A stretch of DNA of 47,105 nucleotides from GCA-2725625 sp964574215 (lineage in GTDB: Bacteria; Pseudomonadota; Alphaproteobacteria; Rhodospirillales; UBA2165): the NCBI GenBank assembly GCA_964574215.1, contig CAZNLR010000041.1, positions 1 through 47,105 on the forward strand, given 5' to 3'. The position numbers and the translations under genes are program-made. The notes under the pieces are model-generated. The model was not told where the DNA came from and searched no databases. It worked only from the letters and a program-made list of their open reading frames with translations. Below are positions 8,994-16,464 of this stretch, in pieces (position 1 is the first letter of the stretch; each line of letters begins with the position of its first letter).

Positions 8994-10049
8994 TTACTTC
9001 TTTTTCGCTTTGCGTTTCGCCGCCGTTTTCTTCTTGGCGGCTTTCTTTTTGACGGCCTTTTTCTTAGTAGGCGATTTCTTGGCCGACGCTTTGGATTTTT
9101 TCAACAGCGCGTCGCTTGCCGCCACCAGTTTCTTAACGGCGCGGACGGACTTGTTGAACGCCGATTTTTCGTCACGGTCGAGTTTGATCTCGACGATTTT
9201 CTCGACGCCACGGGCGCCGATGACAACCGGCACGCCGACATAGAGGCCTTTGACCCCATATTCGCCCCGCAAATAAGCGGCACAGGGCAGCACCCGTTTC
9301 TTGTCTTTGAGATAGGCGTCGGCCATTTGGATCGCCGCACTGGCCGGCGCATAGAAGGCCGAACCGGTTTTCAAGAGCCCGACAATTTCGGCGCCACCGT
9401 CCCTGGTGCGCTGAACGATTTCATCCAGGCGTTTTTGGGACAACCATTTCATTTTGACCAGATCGGTCAGCGGAATTCCGGCCACCGTCGAATAGCGGGC
9501 CAACGGCACCATGGTGTCGCCGTGACCGCCCAGCACGAAGGCCGTTACGTCTTCAACGGAAACGTTCATCTCGTCGGCCAGGAAATAGCGGAAGCGGGCG
9601 GAATCCAGAACGCCCGCCATGCCGACCACTTTATTGTGGGGCAGGCCGGAAGCATCCCTTAGAACACCCACCATGACGTCCAGGGGATTGGTGATGCAGA
9701 TAACAAATGCACGCGGGCAGTTTTGCTTGATGCCCTCACCGACCGACTGCATCACGCTGGTGTTGATGCCGATCAGGTCGTCACGGCTCATGCCCGGTTT
9801 ACGGGCCACGCCGGCGGTGACGATCACCACATCGGCGCCCTTGATGGCGCCGTAACCCTTGCTGCCCTTCATGTTGGCGTCGAAGCCTTCGATCGGGGAG
9901 CTTTCCGCCAAATCCAATGATTTACCTTGGGGAATGCCGTCGACAATATCGAACAGCACGACATCGCCCAATTCCTTCAATCCCGCCAAATGCGCCAAAG
10001 TGCCGCCAATATTACCTGCGCCAATTAGGGCAATTTTGTTTCTCGCCAT
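8994..10049 (-). CDS. mdh: Malate dehydrogenase with a lysine-rich C-terminal tail
   Basis: NAD-dependent malate to oxaloacetate enzyme of the LDH-like type found in alphaproteobacteria. I take the ATG at 10049 (MARNKIALIG) because GAGAGGA lies 7 bases before it; an upstream in-frame TTG would make that ribosome site coding. That gives 351 residues against about 320 for relatives. Motifs: the NAD fold GAGNIGGTLAHLAG, the mobile active-site loop RKPGMSRDDLIGIN, ITNPLDVMV, and the catalytic His in GGHGDTMVPLARYS. The domain ends near VKKLVAASDALL and is followed by about 35 residues that are almost only Lys, Ala, Ser and Thr, resembling histone-H1-like tails. The tail is in frame and ends at a normal stop. 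It is the first gene of the operon. Confidence 0.95.
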   Translation of the reverse strand: MARNKIALIGAGNIGGTLAHLAGLKELGDVVLFDIVDGIPQGKSLDLAESSPIEGFDANMKGSKGYGAIKGADVVIVTAGVARKPGMSRDDLIGINTSVMQSVGEGIKQNCPRAFVICITNPLDVMVGVLRDASGLPHNKVVGMAGVLDSARFRYFLADEMNVSVEDVTAFVLGGHGDTMVPLARYSTVAGIPLTDLVKMKWLSQKRLDEIVQRTRDGGAEIVGLLKTGSAFYAPASAAIQMADAYLKDKKRVLPCAAYLRGEYGVKGLYVGVPVVIGARGVEKIVEIKLDRDEKSAFNKSVRAVKKLVAASDALLKKSKASAKKSPTKKKAVKKKAAKKKTAAKRKAKKK

Positions 10050-10093
10050 GAAATTTCCTCTCAACTGGATAACCGAATTTTTTCATAAAATCG

Positions 10094-10142
10094 CCGCCTA
10101 AAGGCCGCAGAATACTGCAGGCGGTTGGTACCTTAAATTATA
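10094..10142 (-). promoter_or_regulatory. Candidate promoter -10 and leader hairpin of the mdh-suc-lpd operon
   Basis: On the minus strand a TATAAT hexamer lies at 10142-10137. No convincing -35 is seen 16-18 bases upstream. The leader would be about 80 nt. It holds a nested hairpin: CCGCCT at 10119-10124 pairs with AGGCGG at 10094-10099 (read on the minus strand), with an inner GCAG/CTGC stem at 10107-10118. There is no U-run behind it, so it is not a standard terminator. It could stabilise the mRNA or be a protein-binding site. Confidence 0.35.
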
Positions 10143-10526
10143 ATCTAGAGCAAGACTAGAACCCCTGAATTTCCGCGTAAAGCATTTTAGTTATTGGGAA
10201 AATTCACTTGTCTCCCGATGATCGATATCGCTCGACCCAATTCCCTTCCCGGGATCCTGATTTCTCGACCGTAGAGGTGAAGTGAACATAAACACCGTGA
10301 ATTTCAACACGTGCCCGAAAATTCGAGCGCGGTTCGCCAAATTCGTCGTCAAACATCAGCCCGCCGCTTCTTTCTCGCGAACAAATTGTCAAATGATATA
10401 CACTATATAATTGTTTTTTTATAATTTACTATTCCATTGAGAGTTAATTTAACTATATTAGTGTGAAACGATTTTTTATTCTTTTAATTCGAGTAAATTT
10501 CTACCGCCGTATCTGGAGAATCAATT
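10143..10526. other. Divergent intergenic region between mdh and the membrane module
   Basis: No convincing gene. The half next to the module (10385-10505) is strongly AT-rich, with runs of T and an ATTGAGAGTTAATTTAAC stretch, and probably holds the promoter of the plus-strand module. No hexamer pair with good spacing stands out. A 62-codon minus-strand frame at 10204-10392 lacks a ribosome site and is not called. Confidence 0.4.
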
Positions 10527-11957
10527 TTGCCCAACGATAATTTCACGCCGCTATATGAACCGGAAACGGAGATCGAGAAGGTTGCGGAGGCTCTGGATGT
10601 CGATGAATCGGCCCGCCGAGCCGCAGATGCCCACCGCCCGACAGAGGAACAGGTCGAGCTAGAAGGCGGTCTGGAGAAAATCGATATTTGGGCCAGAGAG
10701 CGGGCCGATAAGTTATTTTCCTCCACCGTAACTCGTTTAAAAGAGCTACATCATGCACGCCATGATATCAGGCCGCGCGCACCCGACCTATGTGTCAGTG
10801 CGGTTCTCAACACCCTGGTCACCGATATCCGAACGTCCATGATCGAAATTCAGTCCAATATGGTGGCTTTATGGTTGGACCGGTTGGAAATAAGCAAAGA
10901 AGTGGATGATTTCGCCGAACCCTACGGGCTGAAAAACAAGAAGGTAAGCTACGCCAAGGATCGCACGGGCACGTTGATATTTCTCGCCGTTCTATTGATT
11001 GGTGAGGCAGTGATCAACACCGGTTTCTTTAGTAAAGGAAGCGACTTCGGTCTGATCGGCGGATTTATGGAAGCCCTTGCCCTGGCCGGTGGCAACGTCA
11101 TTGCCTCCTCGCTGTTGGGTTGGGCGATGCGTTTTATCAATCATCTCAAGAAACTTTTTAAACTGATCGGCGCCGCCGCCAGCGCAATCTGGATTGGCGC
11201 TGTCGGTATGCTGAACTTATTTGCCGCACATTATCGCTCCGCTCTGGAAATTGATCCCGACAAGGCGATTAAGCTGGCACCCAAACTATTTCTGGAAGGT
11301 GTGCTTGATATTTCGAGCATGCAGTCCTGGTGGCTGCTGGCTATCGGAATTCTGTTTGCGGTAACCGCTTGCTGGAAGGGGTTCAGGATCGACAGCATAT
11401 ATCCGGGATTTGCCGAACGCCAACGCCGGTTGGATCAGGCCAATGTACGGTTTTCCAATACGGTGGGCGACGTGAAGGACGCCATCAAAGACCGCGTCGA
11501 CATAGCGGCGACCGAAATTGGAGATTGTTTCGAGAACTTCGACGACGACAAGGCCCGGCTTGCCAATCTGATTATCGTCACGGAATCGGCCCATCTCGAA
11601 TACACCAATATCAACGGTCGGATCGTCAACACGGCAAATGCCTTGTTGAAGCGTTACCGTCGTTTGAACGTGGACCGGCGGATTCCACAAATTCAGAAAC
11701 TTCCACCCGTTTTCAACTACCGCTACCAGACCGAAAAGAAAAAAGTGGTCCCAAATCCCGACATGACGGAAGACCTTTCCCGTCGGGATGAATTTTACAA
11801 GCTCTCGGAAACCAGGGATGAGATCTATGATAAAGCGATGGAGAAACTCACTACGCTCCGGCATAAGGCGATCGGGGACATCGAAGATTTTATCGAGAAA
11901 GTCAAAGATACCGCGGAAGGTCAGTTCAGAGAACAGACCAAAAAGCCGGCTATTTAA
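10527..11957 (+). CDS. Polytopic membrane protein with long coiled-coil cytoplasmic regions, unknown function
   Basis: 476 residues from a TTG preceded by TGGAGAA at a proper distance; no ATG lies nearby in frame. I do not recognise a named family. Residues 1-140 are hydrophilic, acidic and helical. Four likely membrane segments follow at about 148-168, 174-204, 212-233 and 263-286. Residues 290-476 are a charged helical region with heptad-like stretches (RRLDQANVRFSNTVGDVKDA, DEIYDKAMEKLTTLRHKAIG), probably coiled coil. There are no enzyme motifs. It is followed by a membrane-anchored vWA-like protein in another frame, and the two probably act together. The pair separates mdh from zapE, which are often neighbours in alphaproteobacteria, so it looks inserted. 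A single-base indel near its 3' end would fuse the two frames. Confidence 0.75.
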   Translation: MPNDNFTPLYEPETEIEKVAEALDVDESARRAADAHRPTEEQVELEGGLEKIDIWARERADKLFSSTVTRLKELHHARHDIRPRAPDLCVSAVLNTLVTDIRTSMIEIQSNMVALWLDRLEISKEVDDFAEPYGLKNKKVSYAKDRTGTLIFLAVLLIGEAVINTGFFSKGSDFGLIGGFMEALALAGGNVIASSLLGWAMRFINHLKKLFKLIGAAASAIWIGAVGMLNLFAAHYRSALEIDPDKAIKLAPKLFLEGVLDISSMQSWWLLAIGILFAVTACWKGFRIDSIYPGFAERQRRLDQANVRFSNTVGDVKDAIKDRVDIAATEIGDCFENFDDDKARLANLIIVTESAHLEYTNINGRIVNTANALLKRYRRLNVDRRIPQIQKLPPVFNYRYQTEKKKVVPNPDMTEDLSRRDEFYKLSETRDEIYDKAMEKLTTLRHKAIGDIEDFIEKVKDTAEGQFREQTKKPAI

Positions 11958-12051
11958 CGGACCGATAAAAGTTTTCACCGGCGCTTTTTCGCGAGTTAGA
12001 TCGGAGTTAGAACTCAAATTCTTAAATATCGATATCCGCCATTATGGCGGC

Positions 12052-12795
12052 TTGGCGTTTATCTTTATCGTCGCCACCGGGGTGACAGTGTTCTGGTTCA
12101 CCAAGACCAGGGCTGACAGTCAATTCTGCATCATTGGCGAGCCGGTTCCGGTCTATTGGAATATTCTCGTGGATAAAACCGATGTATACACGAAAAGACA
12201 TATCGATCAGTTGCAGGCCGCCATGAAGGATGCCCGCGGCCGGGTTAAGGTGAAACAGCGGTTGAGCGTGTTCGTCATGGACAAAACCTATCCGAAATCA
12301 CCCAAAAAACGGTTTGCGCCTCGGTTCGACCTCTGTCATCCGGGAAGGGGCGCCGACACCAGTCCGGTGAAGGGCAACCCACCCCGCGTCGAAAAAAGGT
12401 TTCAAAAGGAATACGAATCAACGCTGAACGACGTTATGAATGACTTGGAGAAAATTGAAAAGGCCGACCGGTCGCCGATCCTGGATGCGATTCTCCGTGT
12501 GGCATCCCGGTCTGAATTTCAACTCTCCCTCCGCCGACATATTTTTGTCGTGTCGGATATGCTGGAACATGCACCTGGCGGATATTCCCACTATCATACG
12601 CCAGTGGGAGAGTTCGGGCTGGGCATGCCCGACCGATTTCAGAAAATGGATGCCAAGTTGCTGGACAATGTCGTCGTTCACATCGCCTATCTCAAAAGGC
12701 CCGATCGAATCGGCCGGCAAGGCGCCAGCCATAAATCTTTTTGGCGCACCTATTTAAGTGATCTCGGTGCAACCGTGTATTTCGAGCATTATTAA
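12052..12795 (+). CDS. Membrane-anchored von Willebrand A-like protein, unknown function
   Basis: The frame is open from before 11788, but that part overlaps the preceding gene. After the upstream stop the only usable start codon is the TTG at 12052, giving 247 residues, and it has no clear ribosome site. Translation remains protein-like back to about 11945 (a basic stretch before the membrane helix), so the true N-terminus may lie further upstream or the two frames may be one gene. Residues 1-17 form one membrane helix (LAFIFIVATGVTVFWF). The rest looks exported or periplasmic and resembles a vWA fold: a first strand NILVDKTD in place of DxSxS, then RFDLCHPGRGADTSP, SPILDAILRVA, HIFVVSDMLEHAPG with SHYH, and a C-terminal FWRTYLSDLGATVYFEHY. 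A role in protein-protein contact with its neighbour is inference. Confidence 0.65.
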   Translation: MAFIFIVATGVTVFWFTKTRADSQFCIIGEPVPVYWNILVDKTDVYTKRHIDQLQAAMKDARGRVKVKQRLSVFVMDKTYPKSPKKRFAPRFDLCHPGRGADTSPVKGNPPRVEKRFQKEYESTLNDVMNDLEKIEKADRSPILDAILRVASRSEFQLSLRRHIFVVSDMLEHAPGGYSHYHTPVGEFGLGMPDRFQKMDAKLLDNVVVHIAYLKRPDRIGRQGASHKSFWRTYLSDLGATVYFEHY

Positions 12796-12807
12796 ATGAA
12801 GTAAACG

Positions 12808-13932
12808 TTATTCACCTGCCCCATGCGGCAGCGCCAGATAGTCTTCGGACTGCATTTCAATAAGCCGGGAGACCAGGCGTTCGAACTCGAAAGCGCCTTC
12901 CCCTTTGACGTAGAGTTTGTTGGGGGGCGCATCGGCGGTGCAAATCAGGTTCACCTTGTTTTCGTAAAGGGCGTCGATCAGGGTAATAAACCGTGTGGCT
13001 TCGCTTTTTAAATCCTCCCCCATGCTCGGTATGCCGTCGATCAGCAAGGTATGATAGCGCTCGGCGATCTCCAGATAGTCTGCCGGACCCAACGGCTTGG
13101 CGCAAAGATCGTCGAAGCTGGTCCTGCCGACACCCGCGGCAGCGGCAGGAATTTCAATGATCCGCCCCTTCACTTCGATCCTGTCTGCCGCCACTTCGCG
13201 CCCATCGGTGAGTTCCGCAAAATAGCGGTCGAGGGCGGCTTCGGACTCATCGTCAACGGGTTGGTGGTAAACCTCCATGCCGCGCATGCGTTCCAGCCGG
13301 TAATCGGTGGCCGAACCCAACTGCAGCACATCCAACCGTTCACTGATCAGATCGATGAAGGGCAGGAAGCGGTCCCGCTGGAGTCCGTCCTTGTAAAGGT
13401 CCTGGGGCGGGCGGTTTGACGTGGCGACGATTACCACATCGCGGTTCAGCAGCTCTTCGAACAGCCGACCCAGGATCATTGCGTCTTTAATATTGGTAAC
13501 CTGCAATTCATCGAAGCACAGCAGCCAGGCTTCATCGGCAAAAGAACTTGCGACTCTCGGGATGGGGTCGCCGTCTCCCCCGCCCTTGGCGTCCCGGATG
13601 GCGTTGAAGCGGTTTTGCACGTCCTGGAGAAACTGGTGGAAGTGAACACGTTTTTTTCTCTCCACGTCGACCGTGTCGTAGAACAAATCCATGAGCATGG
13701 ACTTGCCGCCGCCAACACCCCCGAAGATATAAAGACCCTGCGGCGGCTCGACCCGCCGGCGCGTGACCCCGAACCGCGCCTTCCACCCGTCGTGGCCGGA
13801 AGACGGCTGATAACCGTTTAACGCCCGATGCAGGCTTTGCAGTTTCTCGGCCAGCAACTCTTGCGCCGGGTCCGGTCGCAACTCGCCATCGGTCACACGG
13901 TCACGGTAAGTAAATAAAGGTCCATCACTCAT
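12808..13932 (-). CDS. zapE: AFG1-family ATPase, cell division protein ZapE
   Basis: 374 residues, normal length. This P-loop ATPase family (yeast Afg1, E. coli ZapE) is linked to Z-ring stability during late division. Walker A GGVGGGKS is at residues 71-78 and Walker B LLCFDEL at 137-143, with the family-specific YRDRV near the N-terminus, HFHQFLQDVQNRF after Walker A, and VVIVATSNRPPQDLYKDGLQRDRFLPFI as sensor-1 region. The C-terminal LICTADAPPNKLYVKGEGAFEFERLVSRLIEMQSEDYL is also characteristic. It is convergent with the membrane module: only 12 bp separate the two stops, with no terminator between them. Confidence 0.95.
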   Translation of the reverse strand: MSDGPLFTYRDRVTDGELRPDPAQELLAEKLQSLHRALNGYQPSSGHDGWKARFGVTRRRVEPPQGLYIFGGVGGGKSMLMDLFYDTVDVERKKRVHFHQFLQDVQNRFNAIRDAKGGGDGDPIPRVASSFADEAWLLCFDELQVTNIKDAMILGRLFEELLNRDVVIVATSNRPPQDLYKDGLQRDRFLPFIDLISERLDVLQLGSATDYRLERMRGMEVYHQPVDDESEAALDRYFAELTDGREVAADRIEVKGRIIEIPAAAAGVGRTSFDDLCAKPLGPADYLEIAERYHTLLIDGIPSMGEDLKSEATRFITLIDALYENKVNLICTADAPPNKLYVKGEGAFEFERLVSRLIEMQSEDYLALPHGAGE

Positions 13933-14123
13933 CGGCCCGGTAATTAAGGGGCCAAAGAGGATATGTAAAGATCGAGCCTTATCGAATTCAGTTCCCTCCT
14001 CACGCTTTGTTCACTTTTGGGTCACGCAAACATGAAGGGATTTTTGGACAGTTTACGAGTATCTTAATATTCAAGCGCCATTCTGCCGACTACGTTAGCG
14101 CGCTAGACAAAACAGCAATCACC

Positions 14124-14825
14124 ATGAAAAAGGACCGCATCATACGCCTCAGTCTGACCGGTATTATCGCCGCCGGTGTTGTATGGGGCTTGCTCAATTC
14201 CAACCGTTTCGATGTCGACAGCGTGTCTGTTTGGATTGCCGGATTCGGCATGCTGGCGCCCCTTCTTTTCGTAGCCAGCCGGGCCGTCGGCGCCATTTTT
14301 TTTGTTCCGGGCAGTATTATGGCGATCACCGCCGGTATGGCTTTCGGTCCTGTTTGGGGCGCCATCTATAATTTGATCGCCTCCACCATCGGCGCCGTTC
14401 TGGCATTTCTGGTGGCGCGCTATCTGGCCTCCCACTGGGTTGAGGAAAAATTGGGAGGGCGGCTCAGAAAAATCGTCAAGGGTGTGGAACAGGAAGGCTG
14501 GCGGTTTGTGGCGTTCGTCCGTCTGGTACCCTTGTTTCCCTATAATATCCTCAATTACGCCCTCGGCCTTACGCGCATCAAGGTTTCACATTTTACGGTC
14601 GCATCTCTTATTTGCATGATCCCCGGAGACATTGCCTATGTTTATATCGGCTATGCCGGCCGGGAAGCCATGGCCGGCAATAATTCATCAATCGAGATCG
14701 GCCTGATCGCTCTCGGTCTTCTGGCGGCTCTCGTGTTCCTGCCGCGGCTGGTTAAATATTTTAAGGAAACTCCGATGGCCGAAGAGGAGGAAAATGAAAG
14801 TCCGTCACAACTACGTCTCGGCTAA
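14124..14825 (+). CDS. VTT/DedA-like (TVP38/TMEM64 family) membrane protein
   Basis: Taking the ATG at 14124 (MKKDRIIRLSLTG) gives 233 residues. The frame is open upstream to a TTG at 14007, but that part is not membrane-protein-like. No strong ribosome site supports either start. There are about five to six hydrophobic segments. The VTT domain core shows the family pattern: GAIFFVPGSIMAITAGMAFG, a Gly/Ala-rich helix GAIYNLIASTIGAVLAFLVARYLA, then FVAFVRLVPLFPYNILNYALGLTRIK and MIPGDIAYVYIGYAG. Related DedA/TMEM41 proteins are lipid scramblases or undecaprenyl-phosphate/lipid transporters; the substrate here is unknown. It ends 41 bp before the convergent histidine kinase gene. Confidence 0.85.
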   Translation: MKKDRIIRLSLTGIIAAGVVWGLLNSNRFDVDSVSVWIAGFGMLAPLLFVASRAVGAIFFVPGSIMAITAGMAFGPVWGAIYNLIASTIGAVLAFLVARYLASHWVEEKLGGRLRKIVKGVEQEGWRFVAFVRLVPLFPYNILNYALGLTRIKVSHFTVASLICMIPGDIAYVYIGYAGREAMAGNNSSIEIGLIALGLLAALVFLPRLVKYFKETPMAEEEENESPSQLRLG

Positions 14826-14865
14826 TAATCGAGGAGGTGAAACCGCAATTTACGATAACAGAATT

Positions 14866-16014
14866 TTATTCGGAGACGTGAGCCGAAACGTCCTTGGGCT
14901 CGCGCGGCAGGTTGATGGTAACCGTGGTGCCGGCGCCGATGTCACTTTCAATATTCAAGTTCCCGCCGTGCAACTCCGCCAATTTTTTCGCCAGGGGAAG
15001 CCCCAGTCCGGTTCCTTCCTGTTCATTCATACTCTCCCGTTCGACCTGAACGAACGGCTCCAGGATTAAGGACAGATTCTCAGGCGATATTCCGATGCCC
15101 GTATCCGCAATTTCTATGGCGACCGAGTCGCCGTTATCCGACAAAGAAATGGTGATCTCACCGTCATCGGGCGTAAACTTCACGGCGTTGGTCAATATGT
15201 TGATCAAAATCTTCTTAACCGCCATCTGATCGGCCGTAATGGTAACGGGTGTCTCATCAATATTCCGTATTACCCTGGCGCCGGAATAGTGTAATCCGCC
15301 GATAACGTTTTCAGCCGATTCAAAGATAAGATCGGTTATATCCACTTCCTGGGTTTCAAGCTCATACTTGTCGGCTTCAATTTTCGCCAGTTCCAGGAGG
15401 TCGTCGACAATTCCTAAAAGCTGATGCCCGGAATTCGAAATGTGTTCGATATAATCCTGATAATTTTCATGGCCGAGGGGGCCGAAGGTTTCATCCTTGA
15501 TGAGATCCGAAAACCCGATTACGGCGTTGAGCGGCGTACGCAATTCGTGGCTCATATGGGACAGAAAATCGGTTTTGGCTTCGTTCGCCGCCTGGGCTTT
15601 CTCTTTTTCCCGCAAAAGAATTTGCCTGCTCATGGCGCGTTCGATGGCAGCGGGCAGAAAGTTCTGAAACCGGTCGTCCGAACCTTTGACCATAAAATCG
15701 CAAGCGCCGTTTTTCATGGCGTCGACGGCCAAGGTCAAATTTTCCTCGCCGGTCAGCATGATGACGGGGACGGGTAATAAATTGTTCTCTTCATGCATCT
15801 GTGCAAGGATCTGCAAGCCGTCCATGTCCGGCAATCGGTAGTCCAGCAAAACGCAGTCGACGGATATTTCACCGAACATTTGCAATCCGGCTTCACCGCT
15901 ATCGGCTTCGTGGATTTCTATTTCCGGATCATATTTTCGAAACGCCCGTACGACTGTTTTACGATCGACTTCGTCATCGTCAACCAGGAGAATACGTAGG
16001 GGCTGTTTCGTCAT
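14866..16014 (-). CDS. Hybrid response regulator - histidine kinase
   Basis: 382 residues, no membrane segment. The receiver domain comes first (about 1-125), with the acidic pocket DDD at 12-14, phospho-acceptor Asp58 in LLDYRLPDMDG, Thr in MLTGE and Lys110. A short helix (REKEKAQAANEAKTDF) leads to the kinase: the H-box DFLSHMSHELRTPLNAVIGFSDL with His156, an N-box ILTNAVKFT, and G-boxes DTGIGISPENL and GTGLGLPLAKKLAELHGG. A receiver placed before the kinase suggests that kinase activity is controlled by phosphorylation of its own receiver. It is the third gene after the CHASE3 kinase and the lone receiver, on the same strand with a 9-bp gap, so phosphotransfer among the three is likely. 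No output domain is present. Confidence 0.92.
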   Translation of the reverse strand: MTKQPLRILLVDDDEVDRKTVVRAFRKYDPEIEIHEADSGEAGLQMFGEISVDCVLLDYRLPDMDGLQILAQMHEENNLLPVPVIMLTGEENLTLAVDAMKNGACDFMVKGSDDRFQNFLPAAIERAMSRQILLREKEKAQAANEAKTDFLSHMSHELRTPLNAVIGFSDLIKDETFGPLGHENYQDYIEHISNSGHQLLGIVDDLLELAKIEADKYELETQEVDITDLIFESAENVIGGLHYSGARVIRNIDETPVTITADQMAVKKILINILTNAVKFTPDDGEITISLSDNGDSVAIEIADTGIGISPENLSLILEPFVQVERESMNEQEGTGLGLPLAKKLAELHGGNLNIESDIGAGTTVTINLPREPKDVSAHVSE

Positions 16015-16023
16015 GTAGATAAA

Positions 16024-16464
16024 TTACTCCGGAAATTCGACCACCCGCCAATAGTGCTCCAACATGGAAAGAGCGTCGAGAAAACTGTTCGACGCATTGC
16101 TCTTGAGCATATAGCCGGCAACGTTCTTGTCGTAGGCTCTAAACCTGTCCTCTTCGGCGGCGGACGTGGTCATCACGAAAACGATGGCGCTATGATGATC
16201 AGGGTCGTCTCGCAGTTCATCGAGAAACTCCAAGCCAGTCATCCTGGGCATGTTGAGGTCCAGGAGAATCAAATAGGGTTTAGCTATTTTCTCCTGCCCA
16301 TTCTCTCCGCGTAAAATCTCCAGCGCCTCAATACCGTCGCTGGCGAACCGGACCGGATTTAAGAGCTTCAATTCCTTGAAGGCTCTTTTCAGGGCTTTGA
16401 TATCTATTTCATCATCTTCAACGACAAGAAAATTAACTGTTTTGTTGGACATTGCTAATCTCAT
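16024..16464 (-). CDS. Stand-alone receiver protein, Rcp1-like
   Basis: 146 residues consisting of one receiver domain. The pattern NFLVVEDDEIDIKALKRAFKEL, with the long insertion before the phospho-acceptor (EILRGENGQEKIAKPYLILLDLNMPRMTG, Asp69), the VMTTSA switch Thr and the YMLKSN Lys, is that of Rcp1/RcpA-type receivers that serve phytochrome-like or CHASE3 kinases. The ATG at 16464 overlaps the stop of the upstream kinase gene as ATGA, which indicates translational coupling; a second in-frame ATG at 16452 is possible. With no output domain it probably passes phosphate on or acts by binding another protein. The flanking kinases are the obvious partners. Confidence 0.92.
   Translation of the reverse strand: MRLAMSNKTVNFLVVEDDEIDIKALKRAFKELKLLNPVRFASDGIEALEILRGENGQEKIAKPYLILLDLNMPRMTGLEFLDELRDDPDHHSAIVFVMTTSAAEEDRFRAYDKNVAGYMLKSNASNSFLDALSMLEHYWRVVEFPE

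Noticed and set aside
10204..10392. 62-codon minus-strand ORF between mdh and the membrane module
   Set aside because: No ribosome site, no recognisable domain, and it lies in what must be a divergent promoter region. A real small gene cannot be excluded.
10527..10545. CCCAACGATAATTTC resembling the tmRNA tag ANDNF
   Set aside because: It is in frame with the start of a long protein and there is no tRNA-like domain nearby. MNDNF at 39977 is likewise the start of a small protein.
11937..11957. Programmed -1 frameshift at C-AAA-AAG
   Set aside because: The downstream gene is in the +1 frame relative to the first, so a -1 slip would not reach it; only loss of one base (or gain of two) would.
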